Origin: Paraburkholderia flava
GTDB taxonomy: Bacteria > Pseudomonadota > Gammaproteobacteria > Burkholderiales > Burkholderiaceae
Direction: 5' to 3'
Length of the DNA: 64,000 nucleotides
NCBI RefSeq assembly: GCF_004359985.1
Contig: NZ_SMRO01000003.1
Span: forward strand, 542,206 to 606,205
In this document: positions 54,729 to 63,760 of the stretch, one piece after another
Position numbering within the stretch: the first letter of the stretch is position 1
Layout: the number at the start of each line of letters is the position of its first letter
Notes under the pieces: generated by a model
Databases searched by the model: none
Told to the model about the DNA's origin: nothing
What the model saw: only the letters and a program-made list of their open reading frames with translations
Program-made: the position numbers and the translations under genes

Positions 54729-55601
54729 ATGAACACCATGCTTTATCCGGAACTTTATAGATCGCTCGAGTCCGTTCGATGGGACATGGAGAAGGACATT
54801 CCATGGGACAAGTTCGACGCATCGCTGCTCACCGACGAGCAGGCCGCGACGATCAAGATGAACGCGATCACCGAGTGGTCCGCGCTGCCCGCGACGGAAA
54901 TGTTCCTGCGCGACAACCATCACGACAGCGATTTCTCCGCGTTCATGAGCGTGTGGTTTTTCGAAGAGCAGAAGCATTCGCTGGTGCTGATGGAATATCT
55001 GCGCCGCTTCAAGCCGGAACTCGTGCCGACCGAAGAAGAGCTGCACGCGGTGCGCTTCGAATTCGATCCGGCGCCGCCGCTCGAAACGCTGATGCTCCAC
55101 TTCTGCGGTGAAATCCGCCTGAACCACTGGTATCGCCGTGCGGCAGAATGGCACACCGAGCCGGTCATCAAACAGATCTACGAAACCATCTCGCGTGACG
55201 AAGCGCGTCACGGCGGCGCGTATCTGCGCTATATGAAGAAGGCGCTCGTCAATTGCGGCGACGTTGCACGTGCGGCGTTCGCGAAGATCGGCGTGCTGAT
55301 GGCATCCGCGCGCCGCACCGAAAAGCCGCTGCACCCGACCAACCTGCACGTGAACCAGGCGCTGTTCCCGCGCGACACGATTCAGTCGCGTCTGCCGGAT
55401 CCCGAGTGGCTCGAGCGCTGGCTCGACGAACAGATCCGTTTCGACGACGGCTGGGAAAAGAAGGTGATCGAGCGCATTCTGCACAACCTGTCGATCCTGT
55501 TCGAGCGCACGTTCAGCACCGCGCAGGAACTGAACCGCTATCGCAAGGAAGTGGTGCAGCGTCTGCAGGCGGAGCAGGGCACGGCGCAGCAGCCGGCCTG
55601 A
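54729..55601 (+). CDS. Ferritin-like di-iron protein
   Basis: The 290-residue helical protein carries two ExxH pairs spaced as in di-iron carboxylate enzymes: Glu80-His83 (FFEEQKHS) and Glu158-His161 (SRDEARHGG), plus Glu49 or Glu57 in ITEWSALPATEM and Glu128 in FCGEIRLNHW. This is the acyl-ACP desaturase / AurF-like group of the ferritin superfamily, so an O2-dependent oxidation or desaturation is predicted, though the substrate is unknown. No signal peptide is present. A strong terminator follows at 55646. It is monocistronic. Confidence 0.82.
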   Translation: MNTMLYPELYRSLESVRWDMEKDIPWDKFDASLLTDEQAATIKMNAITEWSALPATEMFLRDNHHDSDFSAFMSVWFFEEQKHSLVLMEYLRRFKPELVPTEEELHAVRFEFDPAPPLETLMLHFCGEIRLNHWYRRAAEWHTEPVIKQIYETISRDEARHGGAYLRYMKKALVNCGDVARAAFAKIGVLMASARRTEKPLHPTNLHVNQALFPRDTIQSRLPDPEWLERWLDEQIRFDDGWEKKVIERILHNLSILFERTFSTAQELNRYRKEVVQRLQAEQGTAQQPA

Positions 55602-55645
55602 GCGCCACCTCACTTCGCCGCGCTCCCGCTACGCAACCGAAAGCA

Positions 55646-55687
55646 AAACGGCCCGACAGGCGTATAACCTGCCGGGCCGTTTTTTTA
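55646..55687 (+). terminator. Rho-independent terminator of the di-iron protein gene
   Basis: ACGGCCCGACAGG pairs with CCTGCCGGGCCGT around a seven-base loop, followed by seven T residues. Confidence 0.9.
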
Positions 55688-55727
55688 TCTCGATAATCTT
55701 CGCTGTTCAATCGATTTGCCCGATCCC

Positions 55728-56210
55728 ATGTCCGTCCATTTCGAACGCAAGCTCACGACCCGCGACGCGCTCGCGCAACGCCGTCCGTCGCTGACGGGGC
55801 CGGTGGTGTTCACCAACGGCGTCTTCGACATCCTGCATCGCGGGCACGTCACGTACCTCGCGGATGCGAAGGCGCTCGGCGCGTGTCTGATCGTCGGCGT
55901 GAACAGCGATGCGTCGGTGCGGATGCTCGGCAAGGGCGACGACCGGCCGATCAACACCGACGCCGACCGCATGGCGCTGCTCGCGGCGCTGGAGAGTGTC
56001 GACTGGGTGGTGCGTTTCGACGAGAAGACTCCCGTCGAACTGATCGAAGCACTGCGTCCGGACGTGCTCGTGAAAGGTGGCGACTACGACATGGATGCGC
56101 TGCCGGAATCGGCGCTGGTGCGTAGCTGGGGCGGTCGCGCGCTGGCGATTCCGTTCGAGCACGATCGCTCGACGACTGCGCTTTTGAAGAAGGTTCGGGC
56201 GCAGAACTAA
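55728..56210 (+). CDS. rfaE2: D-glycero-beta-D-manno-heptose 1-phosphate adenylyltransferase (HldE domain II)
   Basis: Makes ADP-heptose for the lipopolysaccharide inner core. The 160-residue nucleotidyltransferase has VVFTNGVFDILHRGHVTYL (26-44) with the HxGH motif, GVNSDASVRMLGKGDDRPIN (about 57-76), and VLVKGGDY. Proteobacteria of this group carry the kinase (RfaE1/HldA) in a separate gene, so the short length is normal. ATG at 55728 is chosen over a TTG four codons earlier. It begins about 40 bases after a terminator and ends 15 bases from the stop of a convergent gene. Confidence 0.93.
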   Translation: MSVHFERKLTTRDALAQRRPSLTGPVVFTNGVFDILHRGHVTYLADAKALGACLIVGVNSDASVRMLGKGDDRPINTDADRMALLAALESVDWVVRFDEKTPVELIEALRPDVLVKGGDYDMDALPESALVRSWGGRALAIPFEHDRSTTALLKKVRAQN

Positions 56211-56225
56211 CGCGCCGCGATCGTC

Positions 56226-56465
56226 CTACTGCGCCAGCGCCGACGCAGCAATCGCCGGTTCGGGCGCCGGCCCACCTACCACTGCCTGATCTGCGGCATC
56301 CGCCGCCGACAGCGGACGCACCTGCAGCGTCTCCGGACGGATCTGCCGGTTCAGATGATTCGGCTCGCGTGCGCCGGCTGACGGCAGCGGTCCGAAGACG
56401 CCGCGCATCGCGACGAACGCGAGCATGTTGGCGAGAAACAGAATGGCGATCAGCCAGCGCAGCAT
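56226..56465 (-). CDS. Small membrane-anchored protein of unknown function
   Basis: The 79-residue protein has one hydrophobic helix at its N-terminus (MLRWLIAILFLANMLAFVAM, about 1-20) and a periplasmic tail rich in Ala and Pro (RPETLQVRPLSAADAADQ in the middle). It lies 34 bases after coaX in the same direction and is probably the third gene of a birA-coaX unit. Short proteins with this opening often accompany SPOR or cell-envelope genes in Burkholderiales, but no domain is visible. Confidence 0.7.
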   Translation of the reverse strand: MLRWLIAILFLANMLAFVAMRGVFGPLPSAGAREPNHLNRQIRPETLQVRPLSAADAADQAVVGGPAPEPAIAASALAQ

Positions 56466-56499
56466 GGTCGAGGTCTCCGTCGAGGGGATGAGGCTGCGT

Positions 56500-57306
56500 T
56501 CATTGTGAATGTGCGTGGCTGTCGGCGGCGATCAACGCGAGTCCCGACAGCACGAGCGTGTCGTGTCGCGTGTACGGCACCTGCAACGCACGGGCGACTT
56601 CATCGGCCGCGCCGCCACCGACCACCAGCCGCACCGGCACCTGCCACGCCGCCTGCAGGTCGCGCCAGTTTCGTTCGATCAGTCCAGCTTGCGCGAGCAT
56701 GCAACCCGCCGACAGCGAACGTGGCGTATCGACCGCAAAAGCAGTCGCAGTAGCAGTCGCAGCGGAGCCGAGCAACCCACGCGCCGCATGCGCATCGAGC
56801 GTCGGCAACTGCGCGGTGTGTTCGCCGAGCGAGCGCATCATCAGCGTCCAGCCCGGCGCAATCAGACCGCCCGTGAACGTGCCGTCTGCGCGCAGCGCTT
56901 CGAGCGTCGTCGCGGTGCCGAACGTCGCGATCAGCAGAGGCTCGCCGGGGAAGGCCGCATGCGCGCCGATCAGACCGGCCCAGCGATCGCTGCCGAGCGC
57001 GGACGGCGTCGTGTATGAATTGGTCACGCCGCATTGGCGGTCAGTCGCGCGGATCGTCGTGCGCGGCAGGCCCGGCCAGCGTGCGTCGAGCAGCGCGTCG
57101 ATGTGTCGCGCGACCGTCTCGCCCGCGACGTTCGATATCCATGCGCCGATCGGTGTCGGTAGCGTCGACCAGTCGGCAGGAGAAGCGACAGAAGCAGAAG
57201 AATGCGCAAACGCGCCGCTATGCGTCTGCGTCCCATCAGCCTGCGCAAGCGCCCATTTCACCCGACTGTTGCCCGCATCGATCAGCAGGAACGGCGCGCC
57301 GCTCAT
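56500..57306 (-). CDS. coaX: Type III pantothenate kinase
   Basis: First step of coenzyme A synthesis. The 268-residue ASKHA-fold protein has [15 protein letters not shown] (about 6-20) for the phosphate loop, [21 protein letters not shown] (about 95-115) with the catalytic Asp near its end, [12 protein letters not shown], and [15 protein letters not shown]. The type III enzyme has no feedback inhibition by CoA. Its ATG overlaps the birA stop by four bases, so the two are coupled. ATG at 57306 is chosen from a longer open frame that runs into birA. Confidence 0.94.
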   Translation of the reverse strand: MSGAPFLLIDAGNSRVKWALAQADGTQTHSGAFAHSSASVASPADWSTLPTPIGAWISNVAGETVARHIDALLDARWPGLPRTTIRATDRQCGVTNSYTTPSALGSDRWAGLIGAHAAFPGEPLLIATFGTATTLEALRADGTFTGGLIAPGWTLMMRSLGEHTAQLPTLDAHAARGLLGSAATATATAFAVDTPRSLSAGCMLAQAGLIERNWRDLQAAWQVPVRLVVGGGAADEVARALQVPYTRHDTLVLSGLALIAADSHAHSQ

Positions 57307-58211
57307 GCAGCACCTGCGAGCCGCAACGACACATCGCCGGTCGCAATCGTCTCGCGACCGCTCGCCGTATCGAGCAACAACTGGCCGCTTTCGTCGACAC
57401 CGGCTGCGATGCCACGCGCCACTTCCACCCCTTGTTCGATCAGCACCACATCGCGCCCTGCGTACGCGTGGCAGCCGTTCCAGCGCTGCCGGAACGGCGC
57501 GAAGCCTTCGGCGCCAAAACGCTGCAGCGCGGGTTCGAGCGCGTTCAGTTCGGCCGCGAGCGTATCGGTGAGATTGGCTGTGGGCAGCGCGCGCGACAAC
57601 GCCGTTGGCGCTGCTCCGCGAGCCTGCGCGGGCACGTTGGCCTGCTGCGCGCCGATCTTTTCGGCGAGCGCATCGGCGCCCTTCACGTTGGTGCCGATAC
57701 CGATCACCACGGCGCTCGCGTCGGCGGTACTCCACGCGGTTTCGATCAGGATGCCGGCCAGCTTGTCGCCTTCGAACAGCACGTCGTTCGGCCACTTCAG
57801 CGCGATCTGGCCGGGCCCGGAGCCGGTGAGCGGCAGCGAGCGCAGCCCGTCGACGAGCGCGACACCGACCGCGAGGCTCAGGCCCGCCAGCCCTTCGAGC
57901 GGTCGCGGCAGCACGCACGCGACCGAAAACAGCAGCGCATTGCCGGGCTCGGCATACCACGGACGGCCGCGTCGTCCGCGGCCCGCGGTCTGCAGGTACG
58001 CGACGCGCACGATCGGCCGTGCGAGCGCGCCGGCCTTGCGCGGCAGCGCCTTGACGCGGGCCATCAGGTCGGCGTTGGTCGAGCCGGTCTCTTCGACGAT
58101 TTCGATCGGCCAGTCCTGCGCATGCGCGCCGAACAGCGCGACAGCGCGGGCCCGGTCGATGCGCCAGTCGTCGGCGGGGGCGGCGCCGGTGGAGGTGCGA
58201 GGGTCGTTCAT
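57303..58211 (-). CDS. birA: Biotin-acetyl-CoA-carboxylase ligase (monofunctional BirA)
   Basis: Attaches biotin to the AccB carrier protein by way of biotinyl-5'-AMP. The 302-residue protein has ETGSTNADL (about 41-49), the biotinyl-AMP loop [10 protein letters not shown] (about 76-85), [20 protein letters not shown] (138-157) and a small C-terminal SH3-like domain. The N-terminal helix-turn-helix of E. coli BirA is absent: the catalytic part starts within about 40 residues of the N-terminus. So it cannot act as repressor of the bio operon at 15-20 kb. An acidic/proline linker opens the chain. It is first of birA-coaX and divergent from mlaE. Confidence 0.94.
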   Translation of the reverse strand: MNDPRTSTGAAPADDWRIDRARAVALFGAHAQDWPIEIVEETGSTNADLMARVKALPRKAGALARPIVRVAYLQTAGRGRRGRPWYAEPGNALLFSVACVLPRPLEGLAGLSLAVGVALVDGLRSLPLTGSGPGQIALKWPNDVLFEGDKLAGILIETAWSTADASAVVIGIGTNVKGADALAEKIGAQQANVPAQARGAAPTALSRALPTANLTDTLAAELNALEPALQRFGAEGFAPFRQRWNGCHAYAGRDVVLIEQGVEVARGIAAGVDESGQLLLDTASGRETIATGDVSLRLAGAA

Positions 58212-58338
58212 GGGGGCTATTGTAGCGACAGGGGTAGCGGCAAGGGGCGACGACCGGCGATGCGGGTGCACGAGCACGGTTCCGACACCCATGGTTCGTT
58301 ACAATGGCCGCTCACGCATAACCCGATCTCCGCGCGCC

Positions 58339-59478
58339 TTGAACTTCGACACTCCGCCCGGCCTCGACATCTCCGCGGGCAACCAGGGCAAGATCGTCCG
58401 GCTCTCCGGCCAGTGGACGGCGCTCGCACTCGCGCGCGACCGTCAGCAGGGCCGCGTGATGCCGCGCCTGCGCGCGCTCGTCGGTGCCAAAGAGCGGGTC
58501 ACGCAATGGGATCTGTCGCGGGTCGAGCGGCTCGATCACGTCGGCGGCCAGGCGCTGTGGCGCGTGTGGGGCCATCAGCTGCCGGCCGAACTCGCCGCGC
58601 TGAACGACACGCAGCGCGACATCTTCGAGCGCATCGCGCTACTCGACGCAGGCCGCGAGCCGGCCGACGCCGTCCCGCACGTCGATCCATTCACGCGCCT
58701 CGGCCTGTCGATCTTCGCGTTCTTCGATCACCTGTACGCCGGCATCGCGATGTTCGGCCGCGTGATCCTCGATCTGCTGTCGATCGCGCGCAATCCAAAG
58801 CTCACGCCGTGGACCGAGATTTCCGCGAACGTCTACAACGCAGGCACCCAGGCACTGCCGATCACCGCGCTCGTCGCGTTCCTGATCGGCATCGTGCTGA
58901 GCTATCTGTCCGCGCAGCAGTTGCGGCTGTTCGGCGCGAACCAGTACATCGTGAACATTCTCGGGCTGTCGGTGATCCGCGAACTCGGGCCGGTGCTGTC
59001 GGCGATTCTCGTCGCGGGGCGTTCGGGCTCGGCGATCACCGCGCAGATCGGCGTGATGCGCGTCACCGAAGAACTCGACGCGATGCGCGTGATGGGCATC
59101 CCGCACGGGCTGCGGCTGATCCTGCCGCGCGTCGTCGCGCTCGGCGTCGCGATGCCGCTGCTCGTGATGTGGACCAACATCATCGCGCTCGCGGGCGGCG
59201 CGCTCGCGGCGAAGATCGTACTCGGCATCGACCTGTCGTATTTCGCGCGTGCGCTGCCGGGCGTGGTCCCGGTCGCGAATCTGTGGATCGGGCTCGGCAA
59301 GGGCGTCGCGTTCGGCATGCTGATCGCGATCGTCGGCTGCCATTTCGGTTTCCGGATCAAGGCGAATTCGCAGAGCCTCGGCGAGGGCACGACGACGTCG
59401 GTGGTGACATCGATTACCGTCGTGATTCTCGCGGACGCCGTGTTCGCGATCCTGTTCCAGAACGTGGGGCTCGGATGA
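58339..59478 (+). CDS. mlaE: MlaE-type ABC lipid permease with N-terminal STAS-like domain
   Basis: Inner-membrane permease of an MCE lipid transport complex. The 379-residue protein has a STAS-like N-terminus (about 15-95; GKIVRLSGQWTALALARD and WDLSRVERLDHVGGQALWRVW) that resembles MlaB, then about five to six membrane helices with the MlaE signatures ALPITALVAFLIGIVLSY, LGPVLSAILVAGRSGSAITAQIGVMRVTEELDAMRVMG and IVGCHFGFRIKANSQSLGEGTTTSVV. The likely start is TTG at 58339; an ATG at 58291 lies within the promoter-like TACAAT region. Its stop overlaps mlaF by four bases. Confidence 0.9.
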   Translation: MNFDTPPGLDISAGNQGKIVRLSGQWTALALARDRQQGRVMPRLRALVGAKERVTQWDLSRVERLDHVGGQALWRVWGHQLPAELAALNDTQRDIFERIALLDAGREPADAVPHVDPFTRLGLSIFAFFDHLYAGIAMFGRVILDLLSIARNPKLTPWTEISANVYNAGTQALPITALVAFLIGIVLSYLSAQQLRLFGANQYIVNILGLSVIRELGPVLSAILVAGRSGSAITAQIGVMRVTEELDAMRVMGIPHGLRLILPRVVALGVAMPLLVMWTNIIALAGGALAAKIVLGIDLSYFARALPGVVPVANLWIGLGKGVAFGMLIAIVGCHFGFRIKANSQSLGEGTTTSVVTSITVVILADAVFAILFQNVGLG

Positions 59479-60353
59479 TCGCGCCGCTCACTACCGCCGT
59501 GCGCGGCCAGCCGCTGCCCGAGATCGCCGAACCGGTGATCGAGGTACACGACATCACGAAGCGCTACGGGCGCAACATCGTCCATCAGCACCTGAACCTC
59601 GAGGTGCGGCGCGGCGAGATCGTGTCGATCGTCGGCGGCTCGGGGTCGGGCAAGACGACGCTGGTGCGGCAGATCCTCGGGCTCGAGCGGCCGTCGTCGG
59701 GCACGATCCGCGTACTCGGCGAAGACTGGTCGACGATGGACGAGGACACCGCGCACCTGATGCGCAGCCGCTCCGGCATGCTGTTCCAGCACGGCGCGCT
59801 GTTCTCGTCGCTGTCGGTGTTCGACAACGTCGCGCAGCCGTTGCGCGAGCTCGGCAAGATCCCCGACGACCTGCTGCGCGACATCGTGATGCTCAAGCTG
59901 GAGATGGTCGGATTGCCGTGCAAGAACGCGTCGAAGATGCCGGCCGCGCTGTCGGGCGGGATGATCAAGCGGGTCGGCATCGCGCGCGCCATTGCGCTGG
60001 AACCCGAGCTGCTGTTTCTCGACGAACCGACCGCCGGGCTCGATCCGCAGGCATCGGACGAATTCGTCGAGCTGATCGGCACGCTGCATCGCGCGCTCGG
60101 TCTGACGGTGGTGATGGTGACGCACGATCTCGATACGATGGTCGCGCTGTCGACCCGCGTCGCGGTGCTCGCCGATCGCAAGGTGCTCGTCGCCGCGCCG
60201 GTCGAGGAAGCGGCGAACGTCGATCACCCTTTTATCCGCGAATATTTTCTGGGGCTGCGCGGTCGTCGCGCGCTGCAGGCGTTGCCGCCCGAGCGTCGCG
60301 CGAAGTTGCCGGCCGTCGCGCTCGAACCGGCTTCATCCGAATTGCCGCTGTAA
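59475..60353 (+). CDS. mlaF: MlaF-type ABC lipid transporter ATPase
   Basis: Cytoplasmic ATPase powering MlaE. The 292-residue protein has Walker A GGSGSGKTTL (about 54-63), Q-loop in LFQHGALFSSL, the signature motif ALSGGMIKRV, Walker B ELLFLDEPTAGLDP, and the switch His in VMVTHDLDTM. The C-terminal extension (about 260-292) with Arg/Ala-rich LRGRRALQALPPERRAK is typical of MlaF, which contacts MlaB-like domains. The overlap ATGA with mlaE couples their translation. Confidence 0.94.
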   Translation: MIAPLTTAVRGQPLPEIAEPVIEVHDITKRYGRNIVHQHLNLEVRRGEIVSIVGGSGSGKTTLVRQILGLERPSSGTIRVLGEDWSTMDEDTAHLMRSRSGMLFQHGALFSSLSVFDNVAQPLRELGKIPDDLLRDIVMLKLEMVGLPCKNASKMPAALSGGMIKRVGIARAIALEPELLFLDEPTAGLDPQASDEFVELIGTLHRALGLTVVMVTHDLDTMVALSTRVAVLADRKVLVAAPVEEAANVDHPFIREYFLGLRGRRALQALPPERRAKLPAVALEPASSELPL

Positions 60354-60389
60354 AACAGGAGTTGTCGCTGTGAACCAGGGAACCTGACC

Positions 60390-61349
60390 ATGGAAAATAA
60401 ATCGCATGCCTTCTGGGCCGGTCTCTTTACGGTAGGCCTGCTGGTCGCGATCGCGCTGGCGGCGTTCCTGTTCAACGTCGACCGTTCGGTGCGCGTGCCG
60501 TACGACCTGATCGCGCGCACCAACGTGACGGGGCTCTACACCGATGCCGCCGTGCGTTATCGCGGGCTCGACGTCGGCAAGGTGCAGTCGATCCATTTCG
60601 ATCGCTCGCACCCGGGGCAGATCGTGATCCGGATCATGGTCGACACCCACGCGCCGATCACGCGTTCGACGTTCGGTAGTCTCGGCTTCCAGGGCGTGAC
60701 GGGGATCGCGTTCATCCAGCTCGACGACACGGGCCACGATCCGGAGCCGCTGCCTTCGTCGCTGAAGAGCGTCGCGCAGCTGCCGATGCATCCGGGTCTG
60801 CTCGATCAGTTGCAGGAGCGCGGCGACGTGCTGCTGCGGCAACTGGAGAAAGTGGCCGGCGACGTCGACGCGCTGCTCTCCGACGACATGAGAAAGCAAC
60901 TGTTCGCGACGGCGGCGAGCCTGCAACACGCAGCCGATGGCGTGACGACGCTGTCGCAGCAGATGGGCCCGACGGTCGGCAAGCTGCCCGCGACGCTGAA
61001 CCAGCTGGACAGCACGCTCGCATCGACCAACCAGTTGATCACGAGCCTGAACCGGCCCGATGGCCCGTTCGAGATGAATCTGAACAAGGTCGGCACGGCG
61101 GCGCAGCAGGCGGGCGTCGCGCTGGGCGCGATGGACTCGACGCTGCAGGAGCTGTCGGCGCGCGTGAGCTACGACACGCTGCCGCGCGTCAATGCGTTGT
61201 CCGAGGACGTGCGGTCGGCGGCGCGCTCGGTAGACAAGGCCGCCGACTCGTTCAGCAGCAACCCGCGCAGCGTGCTGTTCGGCGCGCCGCGCTCGGCGCC
61301 TGGCCCCGGCGAACCCGGGTTCGCGTGGCCCGGCGCCGCGACGAAATGA
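60390..61349 (+). CDS. mlaD: MCE-domain lipid-binding protein (MlaD-type)
   Basis: The 319-residue protein has one N-terminal membrane helix (about 8-28; FWAGLFTVGLLVAIALAAFLF), an MCE domain (about 37-115; VPYDLIARTNVTGLYTDAAVRYRGLDVGKV, then GSLGFQGVTGIAFIQLDD), and a long helical tail (about 130-290) that can form a shaft in the hexamer, as in PqiB- and LetB-like proteins; E. coli MlaD is only about 183 residues. It probably moves phospholipid between membranes. It lies 36 bases after mlaF, with its own AGGAG-like site missing (weak AACCTGACC). Confidence 0.92.
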   Translation: MENKSHAFWAGLFTVGLLVAIALAAFLFNVDRSVRVPYDLIARTNVTGLYTDAAVRYRGLDVGKVQSIHFDRSHPGQIVIRIMVDTHAPITRSTFGSLGFQGVTGIAFIQLDDTGHDPEPLPSSLKSVAQLPMHPGLLDQLQERGDVLLRQLEKVAGDVDALLSDDMRKQLFATAASLQHAADGVTTLSQQMGPTVGKLPATLNQLDSTLASTNQLITSLNRPDGPFEMNLNKVGTAAQQAGVALGAMDSTLQELSARVSYDTLPRVNALSEDVRSAARSVDKAADSFSSNPRSVLFGAPRSAPGPGEPGFAWPGAATK

Positions 61350-61367
61350 TTTCATAGGATCTTTGCG

Positions 61368-61994
61368 ATGCCACGCATCTTTTATCGTTCGTTCAAGTCA
61401 GGTGGTTTTCTCGCTGTCGTGCTGACCGCAGCGTTGCTCACGGGCTGCGGAACGCCCGCCGCGATCTCCGATTTCCGCTACGACCTCGGCCCCGGTCCGG
61501 CATTGCCGCCGGCATCGGTCGCGTCGTTGCCGACCGTCAAGGTGCTCGACGTCGGCGCACCCGAGACGCTCGATTCGGACCGCCTTGTCTATCGCCTCGG
61601 TTACGCGGACAAGCAGCGGCTCGCGTCGTATGCGAACAGCCACTGGACGATGGCACCCGCGCAACTGCTCACGCAACGCCTGCGCAGCGCGCTGTCGTCG
61701 CGCGGTACGGTGCTCACCGGTGCGGACGGCGTACGTGCGCCGGTGCTGAAGGTCGACCTCCAGGAGTTCGAGCAGGTGTTCGACGGTCAGTCGGAGAGTC
61801 ACGGTGCGGTCACCGCGCGTGCGACGCTGATCCAGAGCGGCAAGGTGATCGGCCAGCATACGTTCGTCGCGCGCGCGCCGGCGAGTTCGCCGGACGCAGC
61901 GGGCGGCGCGGCGGCGCTCGCCGCCGCGAGCAACGATCTGATCGGACAGGTCGTCGCGTGGCTCGGTGTGCAGCCGCTGGTCGCGTCGCAGTGA
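61368..61994 (+). CDS. ABC-type transport auxiliary lipoprotein (PqiC-like)
   Basis: The 208-residue protein has a lipoprotein signal peptide with lipobox LLTGC (Cys27) in LTAALLTGCGTPA and a PqiC/DUF330-like domain (about 34-200; RYDLGPGPALPPASV, RLVYRLGYADKQRLASYANSHW). In the Pqi and related MCE systems this outer-membrane lipoprotein caps the MCE tunnel. The system thus combines MlaE/F/D with a PqiC-type partner in place of the MlaC carrier and MlaA. It starts 18 bases after mlaD. Confidence 0.9.
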   Translation: MPRIFYRSFKSGGFLAVVLTAALLTGCGTPAAISDFRYDLGPGPALPPASVASLPTVKVLDVGAPETLDSDRLVYRLGYADKQRLASYANSHWTMAPAQLLTQRLRSALSSRGTVLTGADGVRAPVLKVDLQEFEQVFDGQSESHGAVTARATLIQSGKVIGQHTFVARAPASSPDAAGGAAALAAASNDLIGQVVAWLGVQPLVASQ

Positions 61995-62071
61995 CATGCA
62001 GCGCGATGAGTGCGCTGTTGTCGTGAGCGTCTGGCGATGACGCGCGTGCCGTATCGTCCGCAGAGCGCGCG

Positions 62072-63229
62072 ATGAGCGACAAGCCCTGGCAGCGCCGTCC
62101 GTCGGCGCTCGCTCGACAGGCGCTGTGGCTGTACGCGGCGCTGATCGTCTATGGATCGTGGTATCCGTTCTCCGGCTGGCGCTCGCTCGGCCTCGGTCCG
62201 TTCGACTACCTGAACGACCCGCTCCCGCAATACCTGACCGCCTTCGACGTCGTCACGAACGTGCTCGGCTACATGCCGTTCGGCGCGCTGTGCGTGCTGG
62301 CGGTGTATCCGCGTCGACGCGGCGCGTCGGCGATTGCGATCGCGTTCGTGCTGGGTGCGTTGCTGTCGTCGGTGATGGAGGCGGTGCAGACCTATCTGCC
62401 GACGCGTGTCGCGTCGAATCTCGATCTCTCCGCGAATGCGCTCGGCGCGTTGCTCGGCGCCGCGCTGATGTCGCCCGCGACCGGCGCGCTGCTCGATCGC
62501 GGCGCGTTGCGTCGGCTGCGCTTTCTGTGGCTCGAACGCGATGCGGCGGCGCTCGTCGGGCTCACCGCGCTGTGGCCGTTCGCGACGATGTTTCCCGCGC
62601 CGTTGCTGTTCGGTCTCGGCGACTGGCCGCGCACGCTGTGGCTGCGTTTCGATTCGACGATGCAGGACGCGCTGCTCGCCTGGGCGCCCGTGACATGGCA
62701 CGTCGCGTCGTGGCCCGCCGCGCTCGGCGCCGCGTTGCCCGACGACGCGTGGGAAGCCATCGTCACCGCGCTGAACCTGTTCGCCGCGTGCGCGCTCGCG
62801 TCGCTGCCGATCCGTCCGCGCGCGCCGCGTATCCGGCTGCTGCTCGCGCTCGTCGTGCTGACGCTGTTCGTGAAGGCCGGCGCGACGTTCCTGCAGTCGC
62901 AATCCGGTCTCGCATTCGACTGGGCGACGCCTGGCGCACTCGCGGGTCTCGCGATCGGTACGGTCGTGGGGCTGTGTTCGCTCGTGCTGCCGGCCGCATG
63001 GCGCGCGACGCTCGCGGCGGCTGCGCTCGCGGTGTCGCTGGTGTGCGTAAATCTGCTGCCGGTGAATCCGTACTTCGACGTCGTGCTCGCCGACTGGCGC
63101 CAGGGTCGCTATCTGCATTTCAACGGACTCGCGCGCTGGCTCGCGTGGACGTGGCCGTATGCGATGCTGGTGTGGCTCGCGTTCTCGGCCGAGCGTGCGT
63201 GGCTCACGCGGCAGCGCGCCGCGCGTTGA
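62072..63229 (+). CDS. VanZ-like membrane protein
   Basis: The 385-residue protein has about ten predicted membrane helices. The N-terminal half is VanZ-like: LYAALIVYGSWYPFSGWRSL (about 20-39), TAFDVVTNVLGYMPFGALC (about 56-74), and SSVMEAVQTYLPTRVASNLDLSANALGALLGA (about 99-130), the motifs of the VanZ/YpjA-type integral membrane proteins. A second Ala/Leu-rich membrane half (about 150-385) is less conserved. The E. faecium VanZ contributes to teicoplanin resistance; the general role is unknown. It lies 77 bases after the lipoprotein gene and may belong to the same transcript. Confidence 0.86.
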   Translation: MSDKPWQRRPSALARQALWLYAALIVYGSWYPFSGWRSLGLGPFDYLNDPLPQYLTAFDVVTNVLGYMPFGALCVLAVYPRRRGASAIAIAFVLGALLSSVMEAVQTYLPTRVASNLDLSANALGALLGAALMSPATGALLDRGALRRLRFLWLERDAAALVGLTALWPFATMFPAPLLFGLGDWPRTLWLRFDSTMQDALLAWAPVTWHVASWPAALGAALPDDAWEAIVTALNLFAACALASLPIRPRAPRIRLLLALVVLTLFVKAGATFLQSQSGLAFDWATPGALAGLAIGTVVGLCSLVLPAAWRATLAAAALAVSLVCVNLLPVNPYFDVVLADWRQGRYLHFNGLARWLAWTWPYAMLVWLAFSAERAWLTRQRAAR

Positions 63230-63243
63230 ACATGTTGGACATG

Positions 63244-63283
63244 CAGCCGCAACGCTGCGGCTGTCCGGCGCGCTCGTTATAAT
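63244..63283 (+). promoter_or_regulatory. Hairpin and -10-like box upstream of the ferredoxin gene
   Basis: CAGCCGCA-ACGC-TGCGGCTG (63244-63263) is a perfect eight-pair hairpin just after the VanZ stop, with no T tract. TATAAT (63278-63283) follows, but no convincing -35 lies 16-18 bases before it. It may separate the ferredoxin gene from the operon upstream. Confidence 0.4.
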
Positions 63284-63418
63284 CGACTGGACAATCGAAC
63301 GGCGCAGAGCGCAGACGATCGCAAGCCTTCCGCAAGCACGCTTCGGGAGCGACGACCGTACCGCGACACGTTGCCGCGCCATCCCCCACACTGACTCCGG
63401 CGTTCGCGCCCGCCCATC

Positions 63419-63742
63419 ATGGATTCGTTCTTCAAGTATCACGTGTTCTTCTGCCTGAACCAGCGCGATCCCGGTGCCGAGCGGCCGAGTTGCGCGAACT
63501 GCAATTCGCAGGCGATGCAGGAGTACGCGAAAAAACGCGTGAAGCAACTCGGTCTCGCGGGGCTGGGCCAGGTGCGCATCAACAAGTCGGGGTGCCTCGA
63601 CCGTTGCGAGGAAGGGCCGACGATCGTCGTGTATCCGGAGGGCACGTGGTACACGTACGTCGACGAAAGCGACATCGACGAGATCGTCGACTCGCATCTT
63701 GCGAACGGCAAGATCGTCGAACGGCTGTTGATTGATCGCTGA
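63419..63742 (+). CDS. 2Fe-2S thioredoxin-like ferredoxin
   Basis: The 107-residue protein fits the thioredoxin-like 2Fe-2S ferredoxin family: Cys12 in HVFFCLNQRD, Cys25 and Cys28 in RPSCANC, and Cys59 and Cys63 in SGCLDRCEEGP. The usual cluster ligands are the first, second and last two of such Cys; one extra Cys is present. The motif GPTIVVYPEGTWYTYVD (about 66-82) is characteristic. It is probably an electron carrier or cluster donor. It precedes a hydrolase gene by 18 bases. Confidence 0.88.
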   Translation: MDSFFKYHVFFCLNQRDPGAERPSCANCNSQAMQEYAKKRVKQLGLAGLGQVRINKSGCLDRCEEGPTIVVYPEGTWYTYVDESDIDEIVDSHLANGKIVERLLIDR

Positions 63743-63760
63743 CCGATTATTAGAGACCGC

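Noticed and set aside
57015..60353. A 1112-codon plus-strand open frame across birA and mlaE into mlaF
   Set aside because: Only its last part (from 59475) is the real mlaF; the rest is out-of-frame low-complexity sequence overlapping well-supported genes.
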